Source: Aestuariibaculum sediminum (GTDB lineage Bacteria > Bacteroidota > Bacteroidia > Flavobacteriales > Flavobacteriaceae). From it: a DNA stretch of 64,000 bases. The stretch spans positions 680,314-744,313 of the forward strand of contig NZ_JACVXB010000001.1 in NCBI RefSeq assembly GCF_014596945.1. Reading direction: 5' to 3'. The notes beneath the pieces were generated by a model. It did no database searches, was not told the DNA's origin, and was given only the letters and a program-made list of their open reading frames with translations. Shown one piece after another: positions 9,716 through 19,987 of the stretch (the first letter of the stretch is position 1; each line of letters begins with the position of its first letter). A program made the translations under genes and the position numbers.

Positions 9716-9898
9716 CAAATCCGACTATAAAGACTTTACTTGTTGCAAAAGCACAGCAAACTAATGAAATTATGCGGTTTAAAAGGTTTTGATTCCTGAC
9801 ATTCTAATTAGCTAAAAAAAATATTCAAATTCGATTTATTGAGCGAAATATAATACGTAATTTTAACTCAATCCGTTAACCATATTATCCCATTTTTA

Positions 9899-12800
9899 AT
9901 GTCCCTGAAACACATCCTTTTAATTATCCTTGCTTTTAATTTTGCTGTATCATGTAAGCATAAAAGTGACCAACAAGACACCGATAACCTTTTTAAATTT
10001 AAAGAATACATCAGTTATACGACTAATGGAAGGGTCTCTACCCACGACCCAATAGTCATTAATTTAAAAAAGAATGTTGACAACTGGATACCTGGTGAAA
10101 CCATAAATACCGATTTTATGGAAATAAAACCTCATGTTCAGGGCAACTTAACCACCACTAATACACACGCCCTTACCTTTATACTCGACGAACCTCTTGA
10201 ACCAGATACCGAATATACAGTAACAGTAAAATTAGATGATATCTACAAAAACATTCCGGAGGAATTTAATCACTACACCTTTCAATTTAAAACCATAGCG
10301 CCAAACTTTTTCATTACCACTACTAATTTACAATCCTACAGCAAGTCCTGGCAGTATTTAGAAGCCCGACTAAATTCTGCAGATATTATTTCTTTAGAAA
10401 AAGCAAAACAATTGGTGGAAGCTTCACAAAATGGAAAACCTTTAAAACTTAAATGGAATGAAGCCAATAAAACATCTAAACTTTTCGATTTTAAAATAGA
10501 TAGTATTAACCGTTTGGTTGACGATTCTGAAATTATCGTAAAATGGAAAGGTAAAGCTATACATGCAGATAATGAAGGTGAGAATACGATTAAAATACCA
10601 GGCATTAATAACTTTTCAATAGTAAATGTAGAGGTTATACAACGACCAGAACAAGCCCTGATAATTAACTTTTCCGATCCTTTAAAAAAACAACAAAATT
10701 TTGATGGTTTAGTGAGTATTCAAAATGCAAAGAAGCCAAAATACGTTGTTATAGGAAATGTATTAAAAGTGTATCCCGACACCCGATTAGTTGGTAATAT
10801 TTTAGTCGATGTTTTTCAGGGTATAATGAATACCGATGGTTATAAACTCAAAAATCCTTTATCTGAAACCCTTTCTTTTGAAGAAATAAAACCACAGCTA
10901 AGACTCATTAGTAACGGAAGTATTTTACCTAATTCTAAGGCCTTAAAATTCAATTTTGAAGCTGTAAATTTGAAAGCTATAGATGTTCGTATCATTAAAA
11001 TATTTGAAGACAATATACTTCAGTTTCTTCAAGATAATACTTTAAACAGCAACAATGACAACGCTATTAAGCACGTGGGTCGCCGCATTGCCAAACAAAC
11101 CATAAATCTTTACGAAGAAGGTGAAATTAACGATGGTAAATGGAAAGCTTACAGTATCGATTTATCGAAATATTTTAAGGCAGATCCTGGAGCAATTTAC
11201 CGTGTAGAACTGAGCTACACAAAAGAATATTCGTTATTTAATTGCGACGATTATACAGAAACAAATCCAGATGAAACCTATGATGAAGACTACTACGAAG
11301 AAGATTTTACTGAAGGTGATCTGGACTATTCTGAAGAAAGCGAAAACATTAGAGAAGAAGCCTATTGGGACAATTTAACTTACCGCTATAAAAACTACAC
11401 CTATAATTGGCGTGAACGCGATAATCCTTGCCACGATGCTTATTTCCACGAAAACCGAATGGTAGCTCAAAACCTTTTAGCATCTAACCTTGGTGTAATT
11501 GCAAAACGAAGTAGCACTAACGAATACTTTTTTGCTGTTACCGACATTTTAAATACCGAACCTATTGCAAATGCCGAAATAAGACTTTATAATTTTCAGC
11601 AGCAACAACTAAGTAAATCCCAAACTAATAACGATGGGTTAGCCATTATAAAATCTGAAAACCATGCCGCTTTCGCTATTATTTCCAAAGGGGCTAATAC
11701 AACTTATTTAAAACTTCAGGATGGTCATTCGTTATCGCTAAGTAAGTTTGATATATCAGGAAATAAATTACAGCGAGGACTAAAAGGTTATATTTACGGT
11801 GAACGCGGTGTTTGGCGCCCTGGAGATTCATTGTTTTTAAGTTTTATACTTAATGATAAGGCCAATAAACTTCCAGCAGGACACCCGGTAAAAATGGAAG
11901 TCCGAGATCCTAATGGTAAACTTATATATAAAAATATAACAGCCAATAATGTCAATAATTTTTATCAATTTACGGTTCCAACCTCAACAGATGGTAAAAC
12001 AGGGACTTATAGTGCAAAAGTATCGGTAGGTGGCGTTTCATTCTTTAAAAGTTTACGTATTGAAACGGTTAAACCTAACCGCTTAAAACTTAAAGTCGAC
12101 TTTAAAAATGATATATTAACTACTGAAAAACCAATTAATGGAACTTTAGATGTAAAATGGTTACACGGTGCGCCTGCTAAAAACCTAAAAACCGAAATTA
12201 AAGCACGATTTAGTGTCTCGAATACTGGGTTTAAAAATTATAAAGATTATGTTTTTACAGACCCTACCAGATCATTTTCTTCGGAAGATATTAATGTATT
12301 TGAAGGAAAGGTTAATGCAGAAGGCCAAGCAACTTTTAACAAATCACTTAAAGTTGGTAAAAATGCCCCGGGATTATTAAACGCTCAATTTTTAGTCCGT
12401 GCTTTCGAAAATGGTGGCGATTCTTCCATCGATGCCTTTACCAAAACCTTTGCGCCATACGCCTCGTTTGTAGGATTAAAATCACCACAAAGCAACCGAT
12501 TTGGTTCATACTACACCGACGAAAATCAAACCTTTAATGTTGTTGTTGTCGATGCTCAAGGAAATCCTGTAAAACGAAATAAATTAGAGGTTAAAATTTA
12601 TAAAATTGAATGGCGTTGGTGGTGGAACTCTTCGTACGACAACCTCTCTAGCTATGTTTCTAGCAAATACCATCGTCCGTATTTCGATCAACTGATAAAC
12701 ACCGATGCGCAAGGCAAGGCACAATTCAAATTAAAAATTCCTGAAAACGAACGTGGTCGCTATTTAATTCGGGTTACAGACCCGACTAGTGGTCATGCTA

Positions 12801-15472
12801 CTGGTCGTACCGCATATTTCTACAAAAACTGGAATCAAACAGCTCCTTCAGCAGATAAAGAAGCTGCAAAAATGCTAGTGTTTTCAGCCGATAAAGAAAG
12901 TTACAATGTAGGAGAAACAGCCAAAATAACATTCCCTTCAGGTCCTGAAGGTCGCGCTTTAATTAGTATTGAAAACGGCTCTGAAATTATTGATCATCAA
13001 TGGGTAAAAACTATCCAAAATGAAACCACCGTAAACATACCTATTACACCAGAAATGGCACCAAACGTATTCGTCAATATTTCATTATTACAACCCCATG
13101 CTATTACAAGTAACGATTTACCTATTCGTTTATACGGTGTTATTCCTTTAATGGTAGAAAACCCGGTAACCAAACTTCATCCCGTAATACAAATGCCTGA
13201 TGAATTAAAGCCTGAACAAGAATTTAAAATTGACGTTTCAGAAAAAAACAATAAGGCCATGACTTACACCATAGCGGTGGTTGAAGAAGGTTTACTCGAT
13301 TTAACGCGTTTTAGCACGCCAAATGCCTGGCAATCCTTTTTCGCCCGCGAAGCTCTTGGAGTAAAAACCTGGGATATTTTCGATGATGTTATTGGCGCCT
13401 ATAGCGGCAGTATTGATCAGGTATTCGCCATAGGTGGCGACGGCTCGGCTCTTGCTGGTAAAAAGAAAAAAGCTAACCGTTTTAAACCTGTTGTAAAATA
13501 TTTAGGACCCTTTTCTTTAGAAGCTGGCAAAACGGCCTCACATGTACTTATAATGCCAAATTACATTGGTGCAGTTAGAGCTATGATTGTTGCTGGAAAC
13601 GTAAATACAGAAGCCTATGGCAGCTCCGATAAGTCAGTACAGGTTAAAAAACCACTAATGGTATTGGCTACGCTTCCGCGGAAGCTTAGTCCGGGAGAAA
13701 AAGTTACTTTACCAGTTACGGTTTTTGCTATGAACAAAAAAATAAAACAGGCAACCGTTAAACTAAAATTGAGTAAAGGCATTCAAATTATAGGTGACCA
13801 AACAAAAACCTTAAACTTTACATCACCCGATGAAAAAATGGTTTACTTCGATTTAGATGTTAGTAAAGCCAATGGTTTTAATTCCTTAAGTGTTATTGCT
13901 TCCGGACAAGGTGAAACAGCATCGCAAAACATAGAATTTGATGTTTTTAATCCAAATCCAATAACTAATAAAATCACCAATATTACCTTAAATGCCAAAG
14001 AAACAAACTCTTTGAATTTTTCAACTTTTGGGGTGACAGGAACCAATGAAACGACTTTAGAATTTTCTACGTTACCTCCAATGGATTTTTCACGTCGTCT
14101 TAACTATTTAATACAATATCCTCATGGCTGCTTGGAACAAACCACATCGAGCGCTTTTCCGCAGTTATTTTTAAATGACATCTTTGATTTAACATACGAC
14201 AAGAAAAAAGCCATCCAAACTAATATTGAAAAAGCGATAAAACGATTAGGGAATTTTCAACAACCTAATGGCGGTTTAAGTTATTGGATAGGTGAAAATC
14301 AGACTAATGACTGGGCTAGTAGTTACGCTGGTCATTTTATGATTGAAGCCGAGAAAAAAGGCTTTGTTTTACCATTAACTTTCAAAACTAATTGGTTAAA
14401 ATATCAAAAACAGGCCGCACGTGATTGGCGACCATCTTACACATCGTATAATTCTGATTTAGCACAGGCTTATAGACTTTATACTTTAGCTCTGGCAGGA
14501 AGTCCTGACCTCGCTGCTATGAATCGCTTAAAAGAATTTAATAAACTCTCTAACGATGCAAAATGGCGATTAGCCGCAGCTTATGCGCTAGCCGGCCAAA
14601 AAGAAGCCAGTAAAGCCATTTCAAGAACCGCAAATATAAACTTCACATCTGAAAGATATGATTATTACACCTATGGTTCGGTAGACAGGAACCGCGCCAT
14701 GGCACTCGAAACTATGGTGCTTACAGAGCATTCAAAAACTCGGGAAATTACAGAATATATTGCAAAACGATTATCAGGGAACAGCTGGATGAGTACGCAA
14801 ACAACAGCCTACAGTTTGTTAGCTATGGCTAAAATGGTAGAAGCCAATGGTGGTAAATCAATGCAGTTGGAATACACGCTAAATGGCAAAACGACACCTG
14901 TATCTACAAACCATGCCATTGCCCAACGGAAATTAATCATTAACGAAGGCAATAATTTACTAAGTTTTACGAATAATTTAGATAACATAGTTTATGTTAC
15001 TTTAATGAATTCGGGCAAACTTACTTTAGGTGAAGAATTAACCGAACAACGCGGTTTAAATATTGGCGTTAATTACAAAGACTTATCAGGTAAAACAATA
15101 GATGTAAAAACGTTAAAACAAGGTCAGGACTTTGTCGCTATTGTTACCGTAAATAATTTAAAAGACGAAACCATTAACGATATCGCTTTAACTCAAATAT
15201 TTCCTTCTGGATGGGAAATTGTAAATACCCGCTTTACGGCATTTGGGGATAGTACAACAAGTGCAGCACGTTACACCGACATAAGAGATGACCGTGTAAA
15301 CTTTTATTTCGATTTAGACAAACAAGGCAAACAAAGTTCAAAAAGATTTAGCGTATTGTTAAATGCATCGTATTTAGGCACCTATTATTTACCGGGTATA
15401 CAAGCTGAAGCCATGTATGACAACGACTATTTTGTTCGAGGAAAAGGCCAATGGGTTACAGTTGAAAAATAA
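9899..15472 (+). CDS. Bacterial alpha-2-macroglobulin lipoprotein (YfhM/ECAM-like)
   Basis: A 1857-residue lipoprotein (lipidated Cys19 in FAVSC). Bacterial alpha-2-macroglobulins are periplasmic protease traps. An MG-type domain series is followed by the MG2/bait region (GYIYGERGVWRPGDSLFLS near residue 640), the A2M core (VEEGLLDLTRFSTP near 1120) and the thioester motif CLEQ at residues 1411-1414 (YPHGCLEQTTSS), then the alpha-toroid helices (GGLSYWIG) and a receptor-like C-terminal domain. It is longer than E. coli YfhM (about 1650 residues). An acidic stretch near residues 455-485 is rich in Asp, Glu and Tyr. The gene is followed by a small membrane protein and pbpC, the classical pairing in which the trap is thought to protect cells when peptidoglycan is breached. 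Confidence 0.95.
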   Translation: MSLKHILLIILAFNFAVSCKHKSDQQDTDNLFKFKEYISYTTNGRVSTHDPIVINLKKNVDNWIPGETINTDFMEIKPHVQGNLTTTNTHALTFILDEPLEPDTEYTVTVKLDDIYKNIPEEFNHYTFQFKTIAPNFFITTTNLQSYSKSWQYLEARLNSADIISLEKAKQLVEASQNGKPLKLKWNEANKTSKLFDFKIDSINRLVDDSEIIVKWKGKAIHADNEGENTIKIPGINNFSIVNVEVIQRPEQALIINFSDPLKKQQNFDGLVSIQNAKKPKYVVIGNVLKVYPDTRLVGNILVDVFQGIMNTDGYKLKNPLSETLSFEEIKPQLRLISNGSILPNSKALKFNFEAVNLKAIDVRIIKIFEDNILQFLQDNTLNSNNDNAIKHVGRRIAKQTINLYEEGEINDGKWKAYSIDLSKYFKADPGAIYRVELSYTKEYSLFNCDDYTETNPDETYDEDYYEEDFTEGDLDYSEESENIREEAYWDNLTYRYKNYTYNWRERDNPCHDAYFHENRMVAQNLLASNLGVIAKRSSTNEYFFAVTDILNTEPIANAEIRLYNFQQQQLSKSQTNNDGLAIIKSENHAAFAIISKGANTTYLKLQDGHSLSLSKFDISGNKLQRGLKGYIYGERGVWRPGDSLFLSFILNDKANKLPAGHPVKMEVRDPNGKLIYKNITANNVNNFYQFTVPTSTDGKTGTYSAKVSVGGVSFFKSLRIETVKPNRLKLKVDFKNDILTTEKPINGTLDVKWLHGAPAKNLKTEIKARFSVSNTGFKNYKDYVFTDPTRSFSSEDINVFEGKVNAEGQATFNKSLKVGKNAPGLLNAQFLVRAFENGGDSSIDAFTKTFAPYASFVGLKSPQSNRFGSYYTDENQTFNVVVVDAQGNPVKRNKLEVKIYKIEWRWWWNSSYDNLSSYVSSKYHRPYFDQLINTDAQGKAQFKLKIPENERGRYLIRVTDPTSGHATGRTAYFYKNWNQTAPSADKEAAKMLVFSADKESYNVGETAKITFPSGPEGRALISIENGSEIIDHQWVKTIQNETTVNIPITPEMAPNVFVNISLLQPHAITSNDLPIRLYGVIPLMVENPVTKLHPVIQMPDELKPEQEFKIDVSEKNNKAMTYTIAVVEEGLLDLTRFSTPNAWQSFFAREALGVKTWDIFDDVIGAYSGSIDQVFAIGGDGSALAGKKKKANRFKPVVKYLGPFSLEAGKTASHVLIMPNYIGAVRAMIVAGNVNTEAYGSSDKSVQVKKPLMVLATLPRKLSPGEKVTLPVTVFAMNKKIKQATVKLKLSKGIQIIGDQTKTLNFTSPDEKMVYFDLDVSKANGFNSLSVIASGQGETASQNIEFDVFNPNPITNKITNITLNAKETNSLNFSTFGVTGTNETTLEFSTLPPMDFSRRLNYLIQYPHGCLEQTTSSAFPQLFLNDIFDLTYDKKKAIQTNIEKAIKRLGNFQQPNGGLSYWIGENQTNDWASSYAGHFMIEAEKKGFVLPLTFKTNWLKYQKQAARDWRPSYTSYNSDLAQAYRLYTLALAGSPDLAAMNRLKEFNKLSNDAKWRLAAAYALAGQKEASKAISRTANINFTSERYDYYTYGSVDRNRAMALETMVLTEHSKTREITEYIAKRLSGNSWMSTQTTAYSLLAMAKMVEANGGKSMQLEYTLNGKTTPVSTNHAIAQRKLIINEGNNLLSFTNNLDNIVYVTLMNSGKLTLGEELTEQRGLNIGVNYKDLSGKTIDVKTLKQGQDFVAIVTVNNLKDETINDIALTQIFPSGWEIVNTRFTAFGDSTTSAARYTDIRDDRVNFYFDLDKQGKQSSKRFSVLLNASYLGTYYLPGIQAEAMYDNDYFVRGKGQWVTVEK

Positions 15473-15507
15473 TAGAATGTTCCTTTAAAATAAATTTTAA
15501 TTTATAA

Positions 15508-16002
15508 ATGTCGCAATACCATATAAGTAACAAAACATTGACTTTAAAAGTTAAAAAAGCACCATTAGCGATTAGGTGTGCTATGTTTTTATTTGCTTTT
15601 GCCTGTTTTGTATTGCCATTATCGGGTGTTGTTATGTCCATTTATGAAGGGCAAGGCTTTCACTTTGGTTTTTTAATTGGTTTATTTTTATTTGGCCTTT
15701 TAGGATTTTATTTATTACGCCTATCTCTTTGGAATACTTACGGACAAGAAACGATTAAATTTGAAACTGGCAGCATTGACTATGAAGCCAATTATGGGTG
15801 GTTTAAAGATGGTAAAAAACAAATAGGCTATAACAACTTGGTATTTTACGTAAATAAAATAGGTTACGATGAAGACAAAACAGGCTCGATTACAATTGAC
15901 AACCGAGAAGACTATATAGTATCTGTCGTAAAAATGCCTGTTTCTAAAGTTGAAAACCTAATTACCGAATTAGAACTACTTCTTAATAACCATGATAATT
16001 AA
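15508..16002 (+). CDS. Small two-helix membrane protein between A2M and pbpC
   Basis: A 164-residue protein not matched to a family I recognise. Two hydrophobic segments (about residues 23-48 and 53-72) form a likely helical hairpin, followed by a cytoplasmic-looking domain of about 90 residues with alternating beta pattern (ETIKFETGSIDYEANYGWF), reminiscent of a bacterial PH-like fold. It lies 35 bp after the alpha-2-macroglobulin gene and 59 bp before pbpC on the same strand, so it is probably co-expressed with this envelope module. Confidence 0.6.
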   Translation: MSQYHISNKTLTLKVKKAPLAIRCAMFLFAFACFVLPLSGVVMSIYEGQGFHFGFLIGLFLFGLLGFYLLRLSLWNTYGQETIKFETGSIDYEANYGWFKDGKKQIGYNNLVFYVNKIGYDEDKTGSITIDNREDYIVSVVKMPVSKVENLITELELLLNNHDN

Positions 16003-16061
16003 TCTTTTTTTAAGATTATGTAAATGATATATAAATTACTGTTAACGGCAGCAACAAGTAC

Positions 16062-18413
16062 ATGAACAGGATTTTTGGCTACATAAAAAAACACAAAATA
16101 AAATCGACGGTTTTTATAGTTCTGTTTATTGCATATTACTTCTGCTTACCTAAAACACTTTTTAAAACTACAACATCAACGGTTATTACCGACAACAAAA
16201 ATAACCTATTGGGTGCCTTAATAGCGAACGACGGACAGTGGCGTTTTCCTCATAATGAAAGCGTCCCTGAAAAGTTCAAAAACTGCATTATTTACTTTGA
16301 AGATGAATATTTTTACTATCATCCGGGCTTCAATCCGGTATCCATTTTTAAAGCCTTTCGAGACAATTTACAAGCAAATACCATTAAACGGGGTGGTAGT
16401 ACTATAACTCAGCAAGTCATCAGATTATCAAGACAAGGACAAGACAGAACCTACTTTGAAAAATTTAAAGAACTTGTTTTAGCCACACGATTAGAACTTG
16501 GACATTCCAAAGCAAGTATTTTATCGCTTTACGCGAGCAATGCCCCTTTTGGAGGTAATGTGGTAGGCCTGGATGCTGCTGCTTGGCGCTATTTTAATCG
16601 AGACTCAGAACACTTATCCTGGGCAGAAAGTGCCACACTGGCCATATTACCCAATGCACCCAGTTTAATATACCCAGGTAAAAATCAAAAACTCCTACTG
16701 AAAAAACGAAACCGATTATTAAAAAAGTTATTGAATCATCAAGTTATCGATTCATTAACTTACAGCCTATCCATAGCAGAATCACTTCCCGAAAAGCCTT
16801 ATCCATTACCTAAAATAGCACCGCATTTATTACAACGTGTTTCAAAATCGCACAACGGAAAACAGGTAGCCACAACTCTGGATTACAACCTTCAAAACCA
16901 AACAAATTTTATTGTAAAATCGCATTACAACGCATTAAAACAAAACGAAATATATAATGCTGCAGTTTTAGTTTTAGATGTACATACCAGAAAAGTATTG
17001 GCCTATGTTGGAAATACACCTACCGATAAAGCCCACCAAAAAGACGTCGATATTATTGATAAACCAAGAAGTACAGGTAGCATATTAAAGCCATTTTTAT
17101 ATACTGCCATGTTAGATGCAGGAGAACTATTACCACATACATTAATTGCGGATATCCCTACCCAGTATGGAAATTACACCCCTGAAAATTTCAATAAAAG
17201 TTACGACGGTGCTGTTCCTGCAAGCAAAGCCCTTTCTCGTTCTCTTAATGTGCCTGCCGTACGAATGCTACAATCTTTTGGCATAGAACGGTTTTATCAC
17301 TATTTAAAATCTTTACACCTAAAAGACCTCACATACAACACTAACCATTATGGACTTTCACTTATTTTGGGCGGTGCTGAGAGCAATTTATGGGATTTAT
17401 GCAAAAGTTACGCAGCTTTGTCCTCTACATTAAATCATTTTAATGAAACATCCAGTGAATATTTTTCAAAAGAATTTTGCGAACCTACTTACTTCGCTTC
17501 GGAAGAACTAAATTTTGGTAAATTATCGAATGAAAAAACACTTTTCGATGCCGCTGCCATTTATCACACTTTTGAAAGTTTAAAAGAAGTCAATCGCCCT
17601 GAACATGACGAAAACTGGGAGTTTTTTGATAGCTCAAAACAAATTGCTTGGAAAACAGGAACGAGTTTCGGGTTTCGGGATGCCTGGGCCATTGGTACAA
17701 CGAAAGATTATGTAGTTGGCGTTTGGGTTGGCAACGCCGATGGCGAAGGTCGCCCAGGGTTGGTTGGCGTACAAACTGCAGCCCCTATCCTTTTTGATGT
17801 GTTTGATTTACTTCCTAATAGTAAATGGTTTACCAAACCCTTTGATGAAATGCAGCAAATTGATATTTGTAAACAAAGTGGTTATCGAGCCTCTGCAAAT
17901 TGCCCGGAACCCAAGCAACAATATATTCAAATAAGTGGATTGAAAACGCCACCTTGCCCCTATCATAAATTAATTCATTTAAATAAAACCCAACAATATC
18001 AAGTAAACACATCGTGCGAAGCATTTAACAATATAATTACTAAACCTTGGTTTATTCTTCCTCCATTAATGGCATATTATTACAAATCTAAAAATCCGTT
18101 TTACAAGCCTTTACCTGAGTTTAGAGATGATTGTCTTGGCGAAGACCCAATATCTCTGGCGTTTATATATCCAGATGAAACAAATAGCATCTTTTTGCCC
18201 AAAGATTTCAATGAAACCCGAAATGAACTCATTTTAAAACTAGCGCACTCCAAACCAGATACAGAAGTGTTCTGGTATTTAAATGATTATTACCTTGGTA
18301 GTACAACAACCATACATGAATTTGCCATTACCCCATCGCAAGGTAAACATATGATTACTGTAGTTGATGCATATGGGAATGAAGCAAAAAGGCAAATTGA
18401 AATTTTAAAATAA
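16062..18413 (+). CDS. pbpC: Penicillin-binding protein 1C
   Basis: A 783-residue bifunctional peptidoglycan synthase. After one N-terminal membrane helix (TVFIVLFIAYYFCLP) comes the glycosyltransferase domain with the EDEYFYYHPGF and GGSTITQQVIRLSR motifs. The transpeptidase domain has SxxK with catalytic Ser340 (STGSILKP), SxN (SRSLNVPA) and KTG (AWKTGTSFGF). The C-terminus carries the BiPBP_C beta-sandwich (EVFWYLNDYYLGST) typical of PBP1C. It acts at the outer face of the inner membrane. Position after the alpha-2-macroglobulin gene repeats the yfhM-pbpC arrangement of Proteobacteria. Confidence 0.96.
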   Translation: MNRIFGYIKKHKIKSTVFIVLFIAYYFCLPKTLFKTTTSTVITDNKNNLLGALIANDGQWRFPHNESVPEKFKNCIIYFEDEYFYYHPGFNPVSIFKAFRDNLQANTIKRGGSTITQQVIRLSRQGQDRTYFEKFKELVLATRLELGHSKASILSLYASNAPFGGNVVGLDAAAWRYFNRDSEHLSWAESATLAILPNAPSLIYPGKNQKLLLKKRNRLLKKLLNHQVIDSLTYSLSIAESLPEKPYPLPKIAPHLLQRVSKSHNGKQVATTLDYNLQNQTNFIVKSHYNALKQNEIYNAAVLVLDVHTRKVLAYVGNTPTDKAHQKDVDIIDKPRSTGSILKPFLYTAMLDAGELLPHTLIADIPTQYGNYTPENFNKSYDGAVPASKALSRSLNVPAVRMLQSFGIERFYHYLKSLHLKDLTYNTNHYGLSLILGGAESNLWDLCKSYAALSSTLNHFNETSSEYFSKEFCEPTYFASEELNFGKLSNEKTLFDAAAIYHTFESLKEVNRPEHDENWEFFDSSKQIAWKTGTSFGFRDAWAIGTTKDYVVGVWVGNADGEGRPGLVGVQTAAPILFDVFDLLPNSKWFTKPFDEMQQIDICKQSGYRASANCPEPKQQYIQISGLKTPPCPYHKLIHLNKTQQYQVNTSCEAFNNIITKPWFILPPLMAYYYKSKNPFYKPLPEFRDDCLGEDPISLAFIYPDETNSIFLPKDFNETRNELILKLAHSKPDTEVFWYLNDYYLGSTTTIHEFAITPSQGKHMITVVDAYGNEAKRQIEILK

Positions 18414-18460
18414 TTTAACGCAACCTTTTCTTACGCTAAACATCTATTAAGAAAAATTAA

Positions 18461-18904
18461 ATGAGAATATCCAGCCTTTTATTGGTCGTTTTTCTGTCTT
18501 TTTCTTGTACTTCGTCTAACGATATCCCTGAATATTGTGCGGCCGTTGATTATTTCACAACATCCTTATATATAAAAATTACAGATCAGGATGGCACCAA
18601 TTTAATAGAAAACGAAACTTACATCTCTAACTATATTAATTTGGAATTTCGAGATCTTACTATTAAAAATGCTGTAGATCCAAACAAAAATTTAATTTCA
18701 TTTTTAATATTTGGTGAAGAGGGAAATAATACTTTAAAAATTAATTTGGCCGAAACCGATTCGGATATTTTAATTTTAAATTTATCCACATCTACTAATG
18801 AATGCAACCATACATTCTATACTTTAAATAAAGTAACATATCAGGATATTTCCCTAAGCATTGAAAAATTAAATAATAATTACTACATAACCATTGTAAA
18901 ATAG
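18461..18904 (+). CDS. Small lipoprotein of unknown function
   Basis: A 147-residue product with a lipoprotein signal and lipidated Cys16 (FLSFSC). The mature part is mostly beta-strand-like, with two further cysteines (PEYCAAVD and TNECNH) that might form a disulfide. No family could be assigned with certainty. It follows pbpC by 47 bp on the same strand and may be the last gene of that transcript, and it converges on the YciI-like gene. Confidence 0.6.
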   Translation: MRISSLLLVVFLSFSCTSSNDIPEYCAAVDYFTTSLYIKITDQDGTNLIENETYISNYINLEFRDLTIKNAVDPNKNLISFLIFGEEGNNTLKINLAETDSDILILNLSTSTNECNHTFYTLNKVTYQDISLSIEKLNNNYYITIVK

Positions 18905-18907
18905 CTC

Positions 18908-19438
18908 TTATCTTAACGGAAACCCTTTTGCTGCCCACCACGGATGTATTTCTACAACTAAACGACCCGCTTTTACCATGGGGTCTGCATTAGCTAAACT
19001 ATCCGCCATTTTTTGAGTTGGTACATTATAAATTGTTAGCCCTCTTATGTCTCCATCGTCTCCAAAAGGCCCTGAAATATCTGCGTAACCCAATTCATAC
19101 ATTTTGGTTAAATGCCCCAAATGCGCTTCTTGTAAAAGCTCTGCCTCCTCTTCATTTTGAGACCGTATTGGACCACTTTTTAAAAAAGCCACAAAATACT
19201 GCTGCATTAAAATGGTATCTTGTGTTTTTTCATCAACGTAATCGAACGTTTTGAAGCCTTTTGCTTTAAGGTCAGCTTTAATATCAGCTAAAGTTTTTTC
19301 TACAGGTTTTTCGATTACTTCTACCGTATCTACCTCCTCTTCAATCGTTTCTTCGGTTACTTGTTTTACTTCTTCTTTACAAGCTATTATTAGCAGTATT
19401 GTTACTAAAATTAGCGGGATTCTTTTTATTATTTCCAT
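18908..19438 (-). CDS. YciI-like domain lipoprotein
   Basis: A 176-residue lipoprotein (Cys20 in LLIIAC) with an acidic Glu/Val-rich linker at residues 22-50 and a C-terminal YciI-like ferredoxin fold: QYFVAFLKSGP..., EAHLGHLTKMYELGYADISGPF and DGDIRGLTIYNVP. YciI proteins have a conserved His-Asp pair in a pocket, possibly catalytic, seen here as HLGHL and the GDDGDI segment. Placing the domain on a membrane-anchored lipoprotein is less usual. The start overlaps the stop of the upstream CYTH gene by 10 bp, which points to translational coupling. Confidence 0.75.
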   Translation of the reverse strand: MEIIKRIPLILVTILLIIACKEEVKQVTEETIEEEVDTVEVIEKPVEKTLADIKADLKAKGFKTFDYVDEKTQDTILMQQYFVAFLKSGPIRSQNEEEAELLQEAHLGHLTKMYELGYADISGPFGDDGDIRGLTIYNVPTQKMADSLANADPMVKAGRLVVEIHPWWAAKGFPLR

Positions 19439-19899
19439 AGTTTAAATGGGTATTTACTTAATTGAGAGTTATAATATTTTATCTCACCTGTAATTTCTTT
19501 TCCAAGCCACTCAGGTGTTTCAAAAATGTCTTCTTTTGACTGTAATTCTATTTCAGCAACAATTAACCCTTGATTATCACCAAAAAATTCATCTATTTCA
19601 AATGTATGATTTCCTGACAGAACTTCGTAACGTATTTTATCAATAACACCTTTTTCGCAAATTTTTAATAAAGATTCAGCTTCTGCCTTTGTAATCTCCT
19701 TTTCCAACTCAAAACGTTCTAAACCATCTTTAGATGACAGGCCTTTTACAGTTAAAAAGCCCTGTTCTCCCCTAATTCTCACGCGAACTGTTCTTGCTTT
19801 ATCAGTGTTTAAAAACCCTTGTATTATCCTTGTTTTTTTAAAAGCTATATCTTTAAAGTCTAAAGATTTTACTAAAAATTTGCGTTCAATTTCTACCAT
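19429..19899 (-). CDS. CYTH domain protein (triphosphate tunnel metalloenzyme)
   Basis: A 156-residue protein beginning with the CYTH signature EIERKFLV (ExExK), which in this superfamily binds metal and triphosphate inside a beta tunnel. Further tunnel residues are in ARTVRVRIRGEQGFLTVKG, FELEKEIT and FEIDEFFG..LIVAEIEL. Bacterial short CYTH proteins of this type hydrolyse inorganic triphosphate or nucleoside triphosphates; the actual substrate is unknown. It is first in a two-gene minus-strand unit and is divergent from dinB. Confidence 0.9.
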   Translation of the reverse strand: MVEIERKFLVKSLDFKDIAFKKTRIIQGFLNTDKARTVRVRIRGEQGFLTVKGLSSKDGLERFELEKEITKAEAESLLKICEKGVIDKIRYEVLSGNHTFEIDEFFGDNQGLIVAEIELQSKEDIFETPEWLGKEITGEIKYYNSQLSKYPFKLWK

Positions 19900-19987
19900 A
19901 ATACTTGCTTAAAAAATTGTTGCTTATTTCTTTGACAAACATCAATTTTAAGATTTCTTCCTTGTAAGGAATTAGTAAATTTACATT

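Noticed and set aside
18908-19438. The YciI-like lipoprotein as a frameshifted fusion with the CYTH gene.
   Set aside because: Both have complete domains and proper ends; the 10-bp overlap is a normal coupling.
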